Assembly (NCBI GenBank): GCA_963920575.1
Contig: CAWUCF010000017.1
Location: 20,331 to 84,330, forward strand
Length of the DNA: 64,000 bases
Direction: 5' to 3'
Origin: Narthecium ossifragum
Lineage: Eukaryota; Streptophyta; Magnoliopsida; Dioscoreales; Nartheciaceae
Below, in pieces: positions 7,501-20,600 of the stretch. The notes under the pieces are model-generated. The model searched no databases. It had not been told where the DNA came from and saw only the letters and a list, made by a program, of their open reading frames with translations. The position numbers and the translations under genes are program-made. Every line of letters starts with the position of its first letter. Position 1 is the stretch's first letter.

Positions 7501-10500
7501 TTTTTCTTATTTCTCATTCATTTTTTTGCTGAATATCATCCCAGGTAGGCCTCCTCGATGCTCTTGGCGACCGAATCGGGCACGTCGAATCCTCAGATCC
7601 TCAGCCTCGAAAATAGCAAGCTTTTACCTTTTACCTTTTTTGCCTTTTCTTTCACTTTTTGATACTAGGCCTTGCTAATTTTTTTCCCTTTTTCTCATTC
7701 ATCTTTTGGCTAAATATCATCCCAGGCAGGCCTCCTCGAAGCCCCTGGCCACCGGATCGGACACATCGAATCCCCGGATCCTCAGCCTGCAAAATAGCAA
7801 GCTTTTACCATTTACCTTTTTGCCTTTTCCTTCACTTTTTGATACTAGGCCTTCCTAATTTTTTTCCCTTTTTCTCATTCATCTTTTTGCAGAATATCAT
7901 GCCAGGCAGGCCTCCTTGAAACCCCTGGCCACCGGATCGAGCACGTCGAATCCCCGGATCCTCAGCCTCCAAAATAGCAAACGTTTACCTTTTACCTTTT
8001 TTGCCTTTTCCTTCACATTTTAATACTAGGCCTTGCTAATTTTTTTTCTTATTACTCATTCATTTTTTTGCTGAATATCATCTCAGGCAGGCCTCCTCGA
8101 AGCCCCTGGCCAACGGATCGAGCACGTCGAATCCCCGGATCCTCAGCCTCCAAAATAACAAGCTTTTACCTTTTACCTTTTTTGCCTTTTCCTTCACTTT
8201 TTAATACTGGGCCTTGCTTATTTTTTTTCTTATTTCTCATTCATTTTTTTGCTGAATATCATCCCAGGTAGGCCTCCTCGAAGCTCTTGGCGACCGAATC
8301 GGGCGCGTCGAATCCTCAGATCCTCAACCACCAAGATAGCAAGCTTTTACCTTTTACCTTTTTTGCCTTTTCCTTCACTTTTTGATACTAGACCTTGCTA
8401 ATTTTTTTCCCTTTTTCTCATTCATATTTTTTCTAAATATCATCCCAGGCAGGCCTCCTCGAAGCCACTGGCCAACGGATCGGACACGTCGAATCCCTGG
8501 ATCCTCAGCCTGCAAAATAGCAAGCTTTTACCTTTTACCTTTTTGCCTTTCCCTTCACTTTTTGATACTAGGCCTTGCTAATTTTTTTTCTTATTTCTCA
8601 TTCGTTTTTTTTCTGACTATCATCCCAGGCAGGCCTCCTCGAAGCCCCTGGCCACCGGATCGAGCACGTCGAATCCCCGGATCCTCAACCTCCAAAATAG
8701 CAAGCTTTTACCTTTTACATTTTTTGCCTTTTCCTTCACTTTGTAATACTAGGCCTTGCTAATTTTTTTTCTTATTTTTCATTCATTTTTTTGCTGAATA
8801 TCATCCCAGGTAGTCCTCCTCGAAGCTCTTGGCGACCAAATCGGGCACGTCGAATCCTCAGATCCTCAGCCTCCAAAATAGCAAGCCTTTACCTTTTACC
8901 TTTTTTGCCTTTTCCTTCACTTTTTGATACTAGGCCTTCCTAATTTTTTTCCCTTTTTCCCATCCATCTTTTTGCTGAATATCATGCCAGGCAGGCCTCC
9001 TTGAAGCCCCTGGCCACCGGATCGAGCACGTCGAATCCCCGGATCCTCAGCCTCCAAAATAGCAAACTTTTACCTTTTACCTTTTTTGCCTTTTCCTTCA
9101 CTTTTTAATACTAGGCCTTGCTAATTTTTTTTCTTATTTCTCATTCATGTTTTTGCTGAATATCATGCCAGGTAGGCCTCCTCGATGCTCTTGGCGACCG
9201 TATCGGGCACGTCGAATCCTCAGATCCTCAGCCTCCAAAATAGCAAGCTTTTTCATTTTACCTTTTTTGCCTTTTCCTTCACTTTTTGATACTAGGCCTT
9301 GCTAATTTTTTTCCCTTTTTCTCATTCATCTTTTTGCTAAATATCATCCCAGGCAGGCCTTCTCGAAGCCCCTGGCCACCGGATCGGACACATCGAATCC
9401 CCGGATCCTCAGCCTGCAAAATAGAAAGCTTTTACCTTTTACCTTTTAGCCTTTTCCTTCACTTTTTGATACTAGGCATTGCTAATTTTTTTTTCCTATT
9501 TCTCATTCATTTTTTTGCTGAATATCATCCCAGGCAGGCCTCCTCAATGCCCCTGACCACCGGATCGACCACGTCAAATCCCCGGATCCTCAGTCTCCAA
9601 AATAACAAGCTTTTACCTTTTACCTTTTTTGCCTTTTCCTTCACTTTTTAATACTAAGCCTTGCAAATTTTTTTTCTTATTTCTCATTCATTTTTTTGCT
9701 GAATATCATCCCAGGCAGGCCTCCTCGAAGACCCTGGCCACTGGATCGAGCACATCGAATCCCAGGATCCTTAGCCTTCAAAATAGCTAGCTTTTACCTT
9801 TTACCTTTTTTGCCTTTTCCTTCACTTTTTAATACTAGGCCTTGCTAATTTTTTTTCTTATTTTTCATTCATTTTTTTGCTGAATATCATCCCAGGTAGT
9901 CCTCCTCGAAGCTCTTGGCGACCGAATCGGGCACGTCGAATCCTCAGATTCTCAGCCTCCAAAATAGCAAGCCTTTACCTTTTACCTTTTTTGCCTTTTC
10001 CTTCACTTTTTGATTCTAGGCCTTGCTAATTTTTTTCCCTTTTTCTCATCCATCTTTTTGCTGAATATCATGCCAGGCAGGCCTCCTCGAAGCCCCTGGC
10101 AAACGGATCGAGCACGTCGAATCCCCGGATCCTCAGCCTCCAAAATAGCAAGCTTTTACCTTTTACATTTTTTGCCTTTTCCTTCACTTTTTGATACTGG
10201 GCCTTGCTTATTTTTTTTCTTATTTCTCATTCATATTTTTGCTGAATATCATCCCAGGTAGGCCTCCTCGATGCCCCTGACCACCGGATCGACCACGTCG
10301 AATCCCCGGATCCTCAGTTTCCAAAATAACAAGCTTTTACCTTTTACCTTTTTTGCCTTTTCCTTCACTTTTTAATACTAAGCCTTGCAAATTTTTTTTC
10401 TTATTTCTCATTCATTTTTTTGCTGAATATCATCCCAGGCAGGCCTCCTCGAAGACCCTGGCCACTGGATCGAGCACATCGAATCCCAGGATCCTTAGCC

Positions 10501-13500
10501 TCCAAAATAGCTAGCTTTTACCTTTTACCTTTTTTGCCTTTTCCTTCACTTTTTAATACTAGGCCTTGCTAATTTTTTTTCTTATTTTTCATTCATTTTT
10601 TTGCTGAATATCATCCCAGGTAGTCCTCCTCGAAGCTCTTGGTGACCGAATCGGGCACGTCGAATCCTCAGATTCTCAGCCTCCAAAATAGCAAGCCTTT
10701 ACCTTTTACCTTTTTTGCCTTTTTCTTCACTTTTTGATACTAGGCCTTCCTAATTTTTTTCCCTTTTTCTCATCCATCTTTTTGCTGAATATCATGCCAG
10801 GCAGGCCTCCTCGAAGCCCCTGGCCAACGGATCGAGCACGTCGAATCCCCGGATCCTCAGCCTCCAAAATAGCAAGCTTTTACCTTTTACCTTTTTTGCC
10901 TTTTCCTTCACTTTTTAATACTGGGCCTTGCTTTTTTTTTTTCTTATTTCTCATTCATTTTTTTGCTGAATATCATCCCAGTTAGGCCTCCTCGAAGCTC
11001 TTGGCGACCGAATCGGGCGCGTCGAATCCTCAGATCCTCAACCACCAAAATAGCAAGCTTTTACCTTTTACCTTTTTTGCCTTTTCCTTCACTTTTTGAT
11101 ACAAGACCTTGCTAATTTTTTTCCCTTTTTCTCATTCATATTTTTTCTAAATATCATCCCAGGCAGGCCTCTTCGAAGCCACTGGCCAACGGATCGGACA
11201 CGTCGAATCCCTGGATCCTCAGCCTGCAAAATAGCAAGCGTTTACCTTTTACCTTTTTGCCTTTCCCTTCACTTTTTGATACTAGGCCTTGCTAATTTTT
11301 TTTCTTATTTCTCATTCGTTTTTTTGCTGACTATCATCCCAGGCAGGCCTCCTCGAAGCCCCTGGCCACCGGATCGAGCACGTCGAATCCCCGGATCCTC
11401 AACCTCCAAAATAGCAAGCTTTTACCTTTTACCTTTTTTGCCTTTTCCTTCACTTTTTAATACTAGGCCTTGCTAATTTTTTTTCTTATTTTTCATTCAT
11501 TTTTTTGCTGAATATCATCCCAGGTAGTCCTCCTCGAAGCTCTTGGCGACCAAATCGGGCACGTCGAATCCTCAGATCCTCAGCCTCCAAAATAGCAGGC
11601 CTTTACCTTTTACCTTTTTTGCCTTTTCCTTCACTTTTTGATACTAGGCCTTCCTAAGTTTTTTCCCTTTTTCTCATCCATCTTTTTGCTGAATATCATG
11701 CCAGGCAGGCCTCCTTGAAGCCCCTAGCCACCGGATCGAGCACGTCGAATCCCCGGATCCTCAGCCTCCAAAATAGCAAACTTTTACCTTTTACCTTTTT
11801 TGCCTTTTCCTTCACTTTTTAATACTAGGCCTTGCTAATTTTTTTTCTTATTTCTCATTCATGTTTTTGCTGAATATCATGCCAGGTAGGCCTCCTCGAT
11901 GCTCTTGGCGACCGAATCGGGCACGTCGAATCCTCAGATTCTCAGCCTCCAAAATAGCAAGCCTTTACCTTTTACCTTTTTTGCCCTTTCCTTCACTTTT
12001 TGATTCTAGGCCTTGCTAATTTTTTTCCCTTTTTCTCATCCATCTTTTTGCTGAATATCATGCCAGGCAGGCCTCCTCGAAGCCCCTGGCAAACGGATCG
12101 AGCACGTCGAATCCCCGGATCCTCAGCCTCCAAAATAGCAAGCTTTTACCTTTTACATTTTTTGCCTTTTCCTTCACTTTTTGATACTGGGCCTTGCTTA
12201 TTTTTTTTCTTATTTCTCATTCATATTTTTGCTGAATATCATCCCAGGTAGGCCTCCTCGATGCCCCTGACCACCGGATCGACCACGTCGAATCCCCGGA
12301 TCCTCAGTTTCCAAAATAACAAGCTTTTACCTTTTACCTTTTTTGCCTTTTCCTTCACTTTTTAATACTAAGCCTTGCAAATTTTTTTTCTTATTTCTCA
12401 TTCATTTTTTTGCTGAATATCATCCCAGGCAGGCCTCCTCGAAGACCCTGGCCACTGGATCGAGCACATCGAATCCCAGGATCCTTAGCCTCCAAAATAG
12501 CTAGCTTTTACCTTTTACCTTTTTTGCCTTTTCCTTCACTTTTTAATACTAGGCCTTGATAATTTTTTTTCTTATTTTTCATTCATTTTTTTGCTGAATA
12601 TCATCCCAGGTAGTCCTCCTCGAAGCTCTTGGTGACCGAATCGGGCACGTCGAATCCTCAGATTCTCAGCCTCCAAAATAGCAAGCCTTTACCTTTTACC
12701 TTTTTTGCCTTTTTCTTCACTTTTTGATACTAGGTCTTCCTAATTTTTTTCCCTTTTTCTCATCCATCTTTTTGCTGAATATCATGCCAGGCAGGCCTCC
12801 TTGAAGCCCTTGGCCACCGGATCGAGCACGTCGAATCCCCGGATCCTCAACCTCCAAAATAGCAAACTTTTACCTTTTACCTTTTTTGCCTTTTCCTTCA
12901 CTTTTTAATACTAGGCCTTGCTAATTTTTTTTCTTATTTCTCATTCATATTTTTGCTGAATATCATGCCAGGTAGGCCTCCTCGATGCTCTTGGCGACCG
13001 TATCGGGCACGTCGAATCCTCAGATCCTCAGCCTCCAAAATAGCAAGCTTTTTCATTTTACCTTTTTTGCCTTTTCCTTCACTTTTTGATACTAGGTCTT
13101 GCCAATTTTTTTTCCCTTTTTCTCATTCATCTTTTTGCTAAATATCATCCCAGGCAGGCCTCCTCGAAGCCCCTGGCCACCGGATCGGACACATCGAATC
13201 CCCGGATCCTCAGCCTGCAAAATAGAAAGCTTTTACCTTTTACCTTTTTGCCTTTTCCTTCACTTTTTGATACTAGGCATTGCTAATTTTTTTTCCTATT
13301 TCTCATTCATTTTTTTGCTGAATATCATCCCAGGCAGGCCTCCTCGATGCCCCTGACCACCGGATCGACCACGTCGAATCCCCGGATCGTCAGTCTCCAA
13401 AATAATAAGCTTTTACCTTTTACCTTTTTTGCCTTTTCCTTCACTTTTTAATACTAGGCCTTGCAAATTTTTTTTCTTATTTCTCATTCATTTTTTTGCT

Positions 13501-14650
13501 GAATATCATCCCAGGCAGGCCTCCTCGAAGACCCTGGCCACTGGATCGAGCACATCGAATCCCAGGATCCTTAGCCTCCAAAAAAGCTAGCTTTTACCTT
13601 TTACCTTTTTTGCCTTTTCCTTCACTTTTTAATACTAGGCCTTGCTAATTTTTTTTCTTATTTTTCATTCATTTTTTTGCTGAATATCATCCAAGGTAGT
13701 CCTCCTCGAAGCTCTTGGCGACCGAATCGGGCACGTCGAATCCTCAGATTCTCAGCCTCCAAAATAGCAAGCCTTTACCTTTTACCTTTTTTGCCTTTTC
13801 CTTCACTTTTTGATACTAGGCCTTCCTAATTTTTTTCCCTTTTTCTCATCCATCTTTTTGCTGAATATCATGCCAGGCAGGCCTCCTTGATGCCCCTGGC
13901 CACCGGATCGAGCACGTCGAATCCCCGGATCCTCAGCCTCCAAAATAGCAAACTTTTACCTTTTAGCTTTTTTGCCTTTTCCTTCACTTTTTAATACTTG
14001 GCCTTGCTAATTTTTTTTCTTATTTCTCATTCATTTTTTTGCTGAATATCATCCCATGCAGGCCTCCTCGAAGCCCCTGGCCACCGGATCGAGCACGTCG
14101 AATCCCCGGATCCTCAGCTTCCAAAATAGCAAGCTTTTACCTTTTACCTTTTTGGCCTTTTCCTTCACTTTTTAATACTGGGCCTTGCTTATTTTTTTTC
14201 TTTTTTCTCATTCATTTTTTTGCTGAATATCTTCCCAGGTAGGCCTCCTCGAAGCTCTTGGCGACCGAATCGGGCACGTCGAATCCTCAGATCCTCAACC
14301 TCCAAAATAGCAAGCTTTTACCTTTTACCTTTTTTGCCTTTTCCTTCACTTTTTGATACTAGACCTTGCTAATTTTTATCCCTTTTTCTCATTCATATTT
14401 TTTCTAAATATCATCCCAGGCAGGCCTCCTCGAAGCCCCTGGCCAACGGATCGGACACGTCGAATCCCTGGATCTTCAGCCTACAAAATAGCAAGCTTTT
14501 ATCTTTTACCTTTTTGCCTTTTCCTTCACTTTTTGATACTAGGCCTTGCTAATTTTTTTTCTTATTTCTTATTCATTTTTTTGCTGTATATCATCCCAGG
14601 CAGGCCTCCTCGAAGCCCCTGGCCACCGGATCGAGCACGTCGAATCCCCG
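7500..14650 (+). repeat. Satellite block B: shuffled segments at 1990- and 2714-bp offsets
   Basis: Two long-range matches overlap. About 9920-10790 recurs at 11910-12780 (offset 1990 bp, 11 monomers), with shared rare variants such as GATGCCCCTGACCACC and CTCAGTTTCCAAAATAAC. About 8270-9200 recurs near 10985-11910 (offset 2714 bp, 15 monomers), sharing GGGCGCGTCG and CTCAACCACCAA. The pattern is a mosaic of copied segments and not a regular HOR. Confidence 0.75.
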
Positions 14651-17600
14651 GATCCTCAACCTCCAAAATAGCAAGCTTTTACCTTTTACCTTTTTTGCCT
14701 TTTCCTTCACTTTTTAATACTAGGTCTTGCTAAATTTTTTTCATATTTCTCATTCATTTTCTTGCTGAATATCATCCAAGGTAGGCCTCCTGGAAGCTCT
14801 TGGCGACCGTATCGGGCTAGTCGAATCCTCAGATCCTCTGCCTCCAAAATAGCAAGCTTTTACCTTTTACCTTTTTTGCCTTTTCCTTCACTTTTTGATA
14901 CTAGGCCTTTCTAATTTTTTTCCCTTTTTCTCATTCATCTTTTTGCTGAATATCATCCCAGGCAGGCCTCCTCGAAGCCCCTGGCCACCGGATCGACCAC
15001 GTCGAATCCCCGGATCCTCAGCCTGCAAAAAAGCAAGCTTTTACCTTTTACTTTTTTACCTTTTCCTTCACTTTTTGATACTAGGCCTTGCTAAGTTTTT
15101 TTCTTATTTCTCATTCATTTTTTTGCTGAATATCATCCCAGGCAGGTCTCCTCGAAGCCCCTGGCCACCGGATCGAGCACGTCGAATCCCCGGATCCTCA
15201 ACCTCCAAAATAGCAAGCTTTTACCTATTACCTTTTTTGTCTTTTCCTTCACTTTTTAATAATAGGTCTTTCTAAATTTTTTTCTTATTTTTCATTCATT
15301 TTTTTGCTGAATATCCTCCCAGGTAGGCCTCCTCGAAGCTCTTGGCGATCGAATCGGGCATGTCGAATCCTCAGATCCTCTGCCTCCAAAATAGCAAGCT
15401 TTTAGCTTTTACCTTTTTTGCCTTTTCCTTCACTTTTTGATACTAGGCCTTGCTAATTTTTTTCCCTTTTTCTCATTCGCCTTTTTGTTGAATATCATCC
15501 CAGGCAGGCCTCCTCGAAGCCCCTGGCCACCGGATCGACCACATCGAATCCCCGGATCCTCAGTTTGCAAAATAGCAAGCTTTTACCTTTTACCTTTTTG
15601 CCTTTTCCTTCACTTTTTGATACTAGGCCTTGCTAATTTTTTTTCTTATTTCTCATTCATTTTTTTGCTGAATATCATCCCAGGCAGGCCTCCTCGAAGC
15701 CCCTGGCCTCTGGATCGAGCACGTCAAATCCCCGGATCCTCACCCTCCAAAATAGCAAGCTTTTACCTTTTACCTTTTTTGCCTTTTCCTTCACTTTTTA
15801 ATACTAGGTCTTGCTAAATTTTTTTCTTCTTTCTTATTCATTTTTTTGCTGAATATCATCCCAGGGAGTCCTCCTCGAAGCTCTTGGGGACCGAATCGGG
15901 CACGTCGAATTCTCAGATCCTCAGCCTCCAAAATAGCAAGCTTTTACCATTTACCTTTTTTGACTTTTTCTTCATATTTTGATACTAGGCCTTGCTAATT
16001 TTTTTCCCTTTTTGACATTCATCTTTTTGCTGAATATCATCCCAGGCAGGCCTCCTCGAAGCCCCTGGCCACCGGATCGACCACGTCGAATCCCCGGATC
16101 CTCAGCCTCCATAATAGCAAGCTTTTACCTTTTACCTTTTTTACCTTTTCCCTCACTTTTTAATACTAGGCCTTTCTAATTTTTTTTCTTATTTCTCATT
16201 CATTTTTTTGCTGAATATCATCCCAGGTAGGCCTCCTCGAAGCTCTTGGCGACCGAATCGGGCACGTCGAATCCTCAGATCCTCAGCCTCAAAAATAGCA
16301 AGCTTTTACCTTTTACCTTTTTTGCCTTTTCCTTCACTTTTTGATACTAGGCCTTGCTAATTTTTTTCCCTTTTTCTCATTCATCTTTTTGCTAAATATC
16401 ATCCCAGGCAGGCCTCCTCGAAGCCCCTGGCCACCGGATCGGACACATCAAATCCCCGGATCCTCAGCATGTAAAATAGCAAGCTTTTACCTTTTACCTT
16501 TTTGCCTTTTCGTTCACTTTTTGATACTAGGCCTTGCTAATTTTTTTTCTTATTTCTCATTCATTTTTTTGCTGAATATCATCCCAGGCAGGCCTCTTCG
16601 AAGCCCCTGGCCACCGGATCGAGCACGTCGAATCCCCGGATCCTCAGCCTCCAAAATAGCAAGCTTTTACCTTTTACCTTTTTTGCCTTTTCCTTCACTT
16701 TTTAATACTAGGCCTTGCTAATTTTTTTTCTTATTTCTCATTCATTTTTTTGCTGAATATCATCCCAGGCAGGCCTCCTCGAAGCTCTTGGCAACCGAAT
16801 CGGGCACGTCGAATCCTCAGATCCTCAGCCTCCAAAATTGTAAGCTTTTACCTTTTACCTTTTTGCCTTTTCCTTCACTTTTTGATACTAGGCCTTGCTA
16901 ATTTTTTTTCTTGTTTCTCATTCATTTTTTTGCTGAATATCATCCCAGGCAGGCCTCTTCGAAGCTCCTGGCCACCGGATCGAGCACGTCGAATCCCCGG
17001 ATCCTCAGCCTCCAAAATAGCAAACTTTTACCTTTTACCTTTTTTGCCTTTGACTTCACTTTTTAATAATAGGCCTTGCTAATTTTTTTTCTTATTTCTC
17101 ATTCATTTTTTTGCTGAATATCCTCTCAGGTGCCTTTCTCGAAGCTCTTGGCGACCGAATCGGGCACGTCGAATCCTCTGCCTCCAAAATAGCAAGCTTT
17201 TAGCTTTTACCTTTTTTGCCTTTTCCTTCAGTTTTTAATACTAGGCCTTGCTAATTTTTTTCCCCTTTTCTCATTCTTCTTTTTGCTGAATATCATCCCA
17301 GGCAGGCCTCCTCGAAGCCCCTGGCCACCGGATCGACCACATCGAATCCCCGGATCCTCAGTTTGCAAAATAACAAGCTTTTACCTTTTACCTTTTTGCC
17401 TTTTCCTTCACTTTTTGATACTAGGCCTTGCTAATTTTTTTTGTTATTTCTCATTTAATCTTTTGCTGAATATCATCCCAGGCAGGCCTCCTCGAAGCCC
17501 CTGGCCACCGGATCGAGCACGTCGAATCCCTGGATCCCCAACCTCCAAAATAGCAAGCTTTTACCTTTTACCTTTTTTGCCTTTTCCTTCACTTTTTAAT

Positions 17601-20600
17601 ACTAGGTCTTGCTAAATTTTTTTCATATTTCTCATTCATTTTCTTGCTGAATATCATCCCAGGTAGGCCTCCTCGAAGCTCTTGGCGACCGAATCGGGCT
17701 AGTCGAATCCTCAGATCCTCTGCCTCCAAAATAGCAAGCTTTTACCTTTTACCTTTTTTGCCTTTTCCTTCACTTTTTGATACTAGGCCTTTCTAATTTT
17801 TTTCCCTTTTTCTCATTCATCTTTTTGCTGAATATCATCCCAGGCAGGCCTCCTCGAAGCCCCTGGCCACCGGATCGACCACGTCGAATCCCCGGATCCT
17901 CAGCCTGCAAAAAAGCAAGCTTTTACCTTTTACTTTTTTACCTTTTCCTTCACTTTTTGATACTAGGCCTTGCTAAGTTTTTTTCTTATTTCTCATTCAT
18001 TTTTTTGCTGAATATCATCCCAGGCAGGTCTCCTCGAAGCCCCTGGCCACCGGATCGAGCACGTCGAATCCCCGGATCCTCAACCTCCAAAATAGCAAGC
18101 TTTTACCTATTACCTTTTTTGTCTTTTCCTTCACTTTTTAATAATAGGTCTTTCTAAATTTTTTTCTTATTTTTCATTCATTTTTTTGCTGAATATCCTC
18201 CCAGGTAGGCCTCCTCGAAGCTCTTGGCGATCGAATCGGGCATGTCGAATCCTCAGATCCTCTGCCTCCAAAATAGCAAGCTTTTAGCTTTTACCTTTTT
18301 TGCCTTTTCTTTCACTTTTTGATACTAGGCCTTGCTAATTTTTTTCCCTTTTTCTCATTCGCCTTTTTGTTGAATATCATCCCAGGCAGGCCTCCTCGAA
18401 GCCCCTGGCCACCGGATCGACCACATCGAATCCCCGGATCCTCAGTTTGCAAAATAGCAAGCTTTTACCTTTTACCTTTTTGCCTTTTCCTTCACTTTTT
18501 GATACTAGGCCTTGCTAATTTTTTTTCTTATTTCTCATTCATTTTTTTGCTGAATATCATCCCAGGCAGGCCTCCTCGAAGCCCCTGGCCTCTGGATCGA
18601 GCACGTCAAATCCCCGGATCCTCAACCTCCAAAATAGCAAGCTTTTACCTTTTACCTTTTTTGCCTTTTCCTTCACTTTTTAATACTAGGTCTTGCTAAA
18701 TTTTTTTCTTCTTTCTTATTCATTTTTTTGCTGAATATCATCCCAGGGAGTCCTCCTCGAAGCTCTTGGGGACCGAATCGGGCACGTCGAATTCTCAGAT
18801 CCTCAGCCTCCAAAATAGCAAGCTTTTACCATTTACCTTTTTTGCCTTTTTCTTCATATTTTGATACTAGGCCTTGCTAATTTTTTTCCCTTTTTGACAT
18901 TCATCTTTTTGCTGAATATCATCCCAGGCAGGCCTCCTCGAAGCCCCTGGCCACCGGATCGACCACGTCGAATCCCCGGATCCTCAGCCTCCATAATAGC
19001 AAGCTTTTACCTTTTACCTTTTTTACCTTTTCCCTCACTTTTTAATACTAGGCCTTGCTAATTTTTTTTCTTATTTCTCATTCATTTTTTTGCTGAATAT
19101 CATCCCAGGTAGGCCTCCTCGAAGCTCTTGGCGACCGAATCGGGCACGTCGAATCCTCAGATCCTCAGCCTCAAAAATAGCAAGCTTTTACCTTTTACCT
19201 TTTTTGCCTTTTCCTTCACTTTTTGATACTAGGCCTTGCTAATTTTTTTCCCTTTTTCTCATTCATCTTTTTGCTAAATATCATCCCAGGCAGGCCTCCT
19301 CGAAGCCCCTGGCCACCGGATCGGACACATCAAATCCCCGGATCCTCAGCATGTAAAATAGCAAGCTTTTACCTTTTACCTTTTTGCCTTTTCCTTCACT
19401 TTTTGATACTAGGCCTTGCTAATTTTTTTTCTTATTTCTCATTCATTTTTTTGCTGAATATCATCCCAGGCAGGCCTCTTCGAAGCCCCTGGCCACCGGA
19501 TCGAGCACGTCGAATCCCCGGATCCTCAGCCTCCAAAATAGCAAGCTTTTACCTTTTACCTTTTTTGCCTTTTCCTTCACTTTTTAATACTAGGCCTTGC
19601 TAATTTTTTTTCTTATTTCTCATTCATTTTTTTGCTGAATATCATCCCAGGCAGGCCTCCTCGAAGCTCTTGGCAACCGAATTGGGCACGTCGAATCCTC
19701 AGATCCTCAGCCTCCAAAATTGTAAGCTTTTACCTTTTACCTTTTTGCCTTTTCCTTCACTTTTTGATACTAGGCCTTGCTAATTTTTTTTCTTGTTTCT
19801 CATTCATTTTTTTGCTGAATATCATCCCAGGCAGGCCTCTTCGAAGCTCCTGGCCACCGGATCGAGCACGTCGAATCCCCGGATCCTCAGCCTCCAAAAT
19901 AGCAAACTTTTACCTTTTACCTTTTTTGCCTTTGACTTCACTTTTTAATAATAGGCCTTGCTAATTTTTTTTCTTATTTCTCATTCATTTTTTTGCTGAA
20001 TATCCTCTCAGGTGCCTTTCTCGAAGCTCTTGGCGACCGAATCGGGCACGTCGAATCCTCTGCCTCCAAAATAGCAAGCTTTTAGCTTTTACCTTTTTTG
20101 CCTTTTCCTTCAGTTTTTAATACTAGGCCTTGCTAATTTTTTTCCCCTTTTCTCAATCTTCTTTTTGCTGAATATCATCCCAGGCAGGCCTCCTCGAAGC
20201 CCCTGGCCACCGAATCGACCACATCGAATCCCCGGATCCTCAGTTTGCAAAATAACAAGCTTTTACCTTTTACCTTTTTGCCTTTTCCTTCACTTTTTGA
20301 TACTAGGCCTTGCTAATTTTTTTTGTTATTTCTCATTTAATCTTTTGCTGAATATCATCCCAGGCAGGCCTCCTCGAAGCCCCTGGCCACCGGATCGAGC
20401 ACGTCGAATCCCTGGATCCCCAACCTCCAAAATAGCAAGCTTTTACCTTTTACCTTTTTTGCCTTTTCCTTCACTTTTTAATACTAGGTCTTGCTAAATT
20501 TTTTTCATATTTCTCATTCATTTTCTTGCTGAATATCATCCCAGGTAGGCCTCCTCGAAGCTCTTGGCGACCGAATCGGGCTAGTCGAATCCTCAGATCC

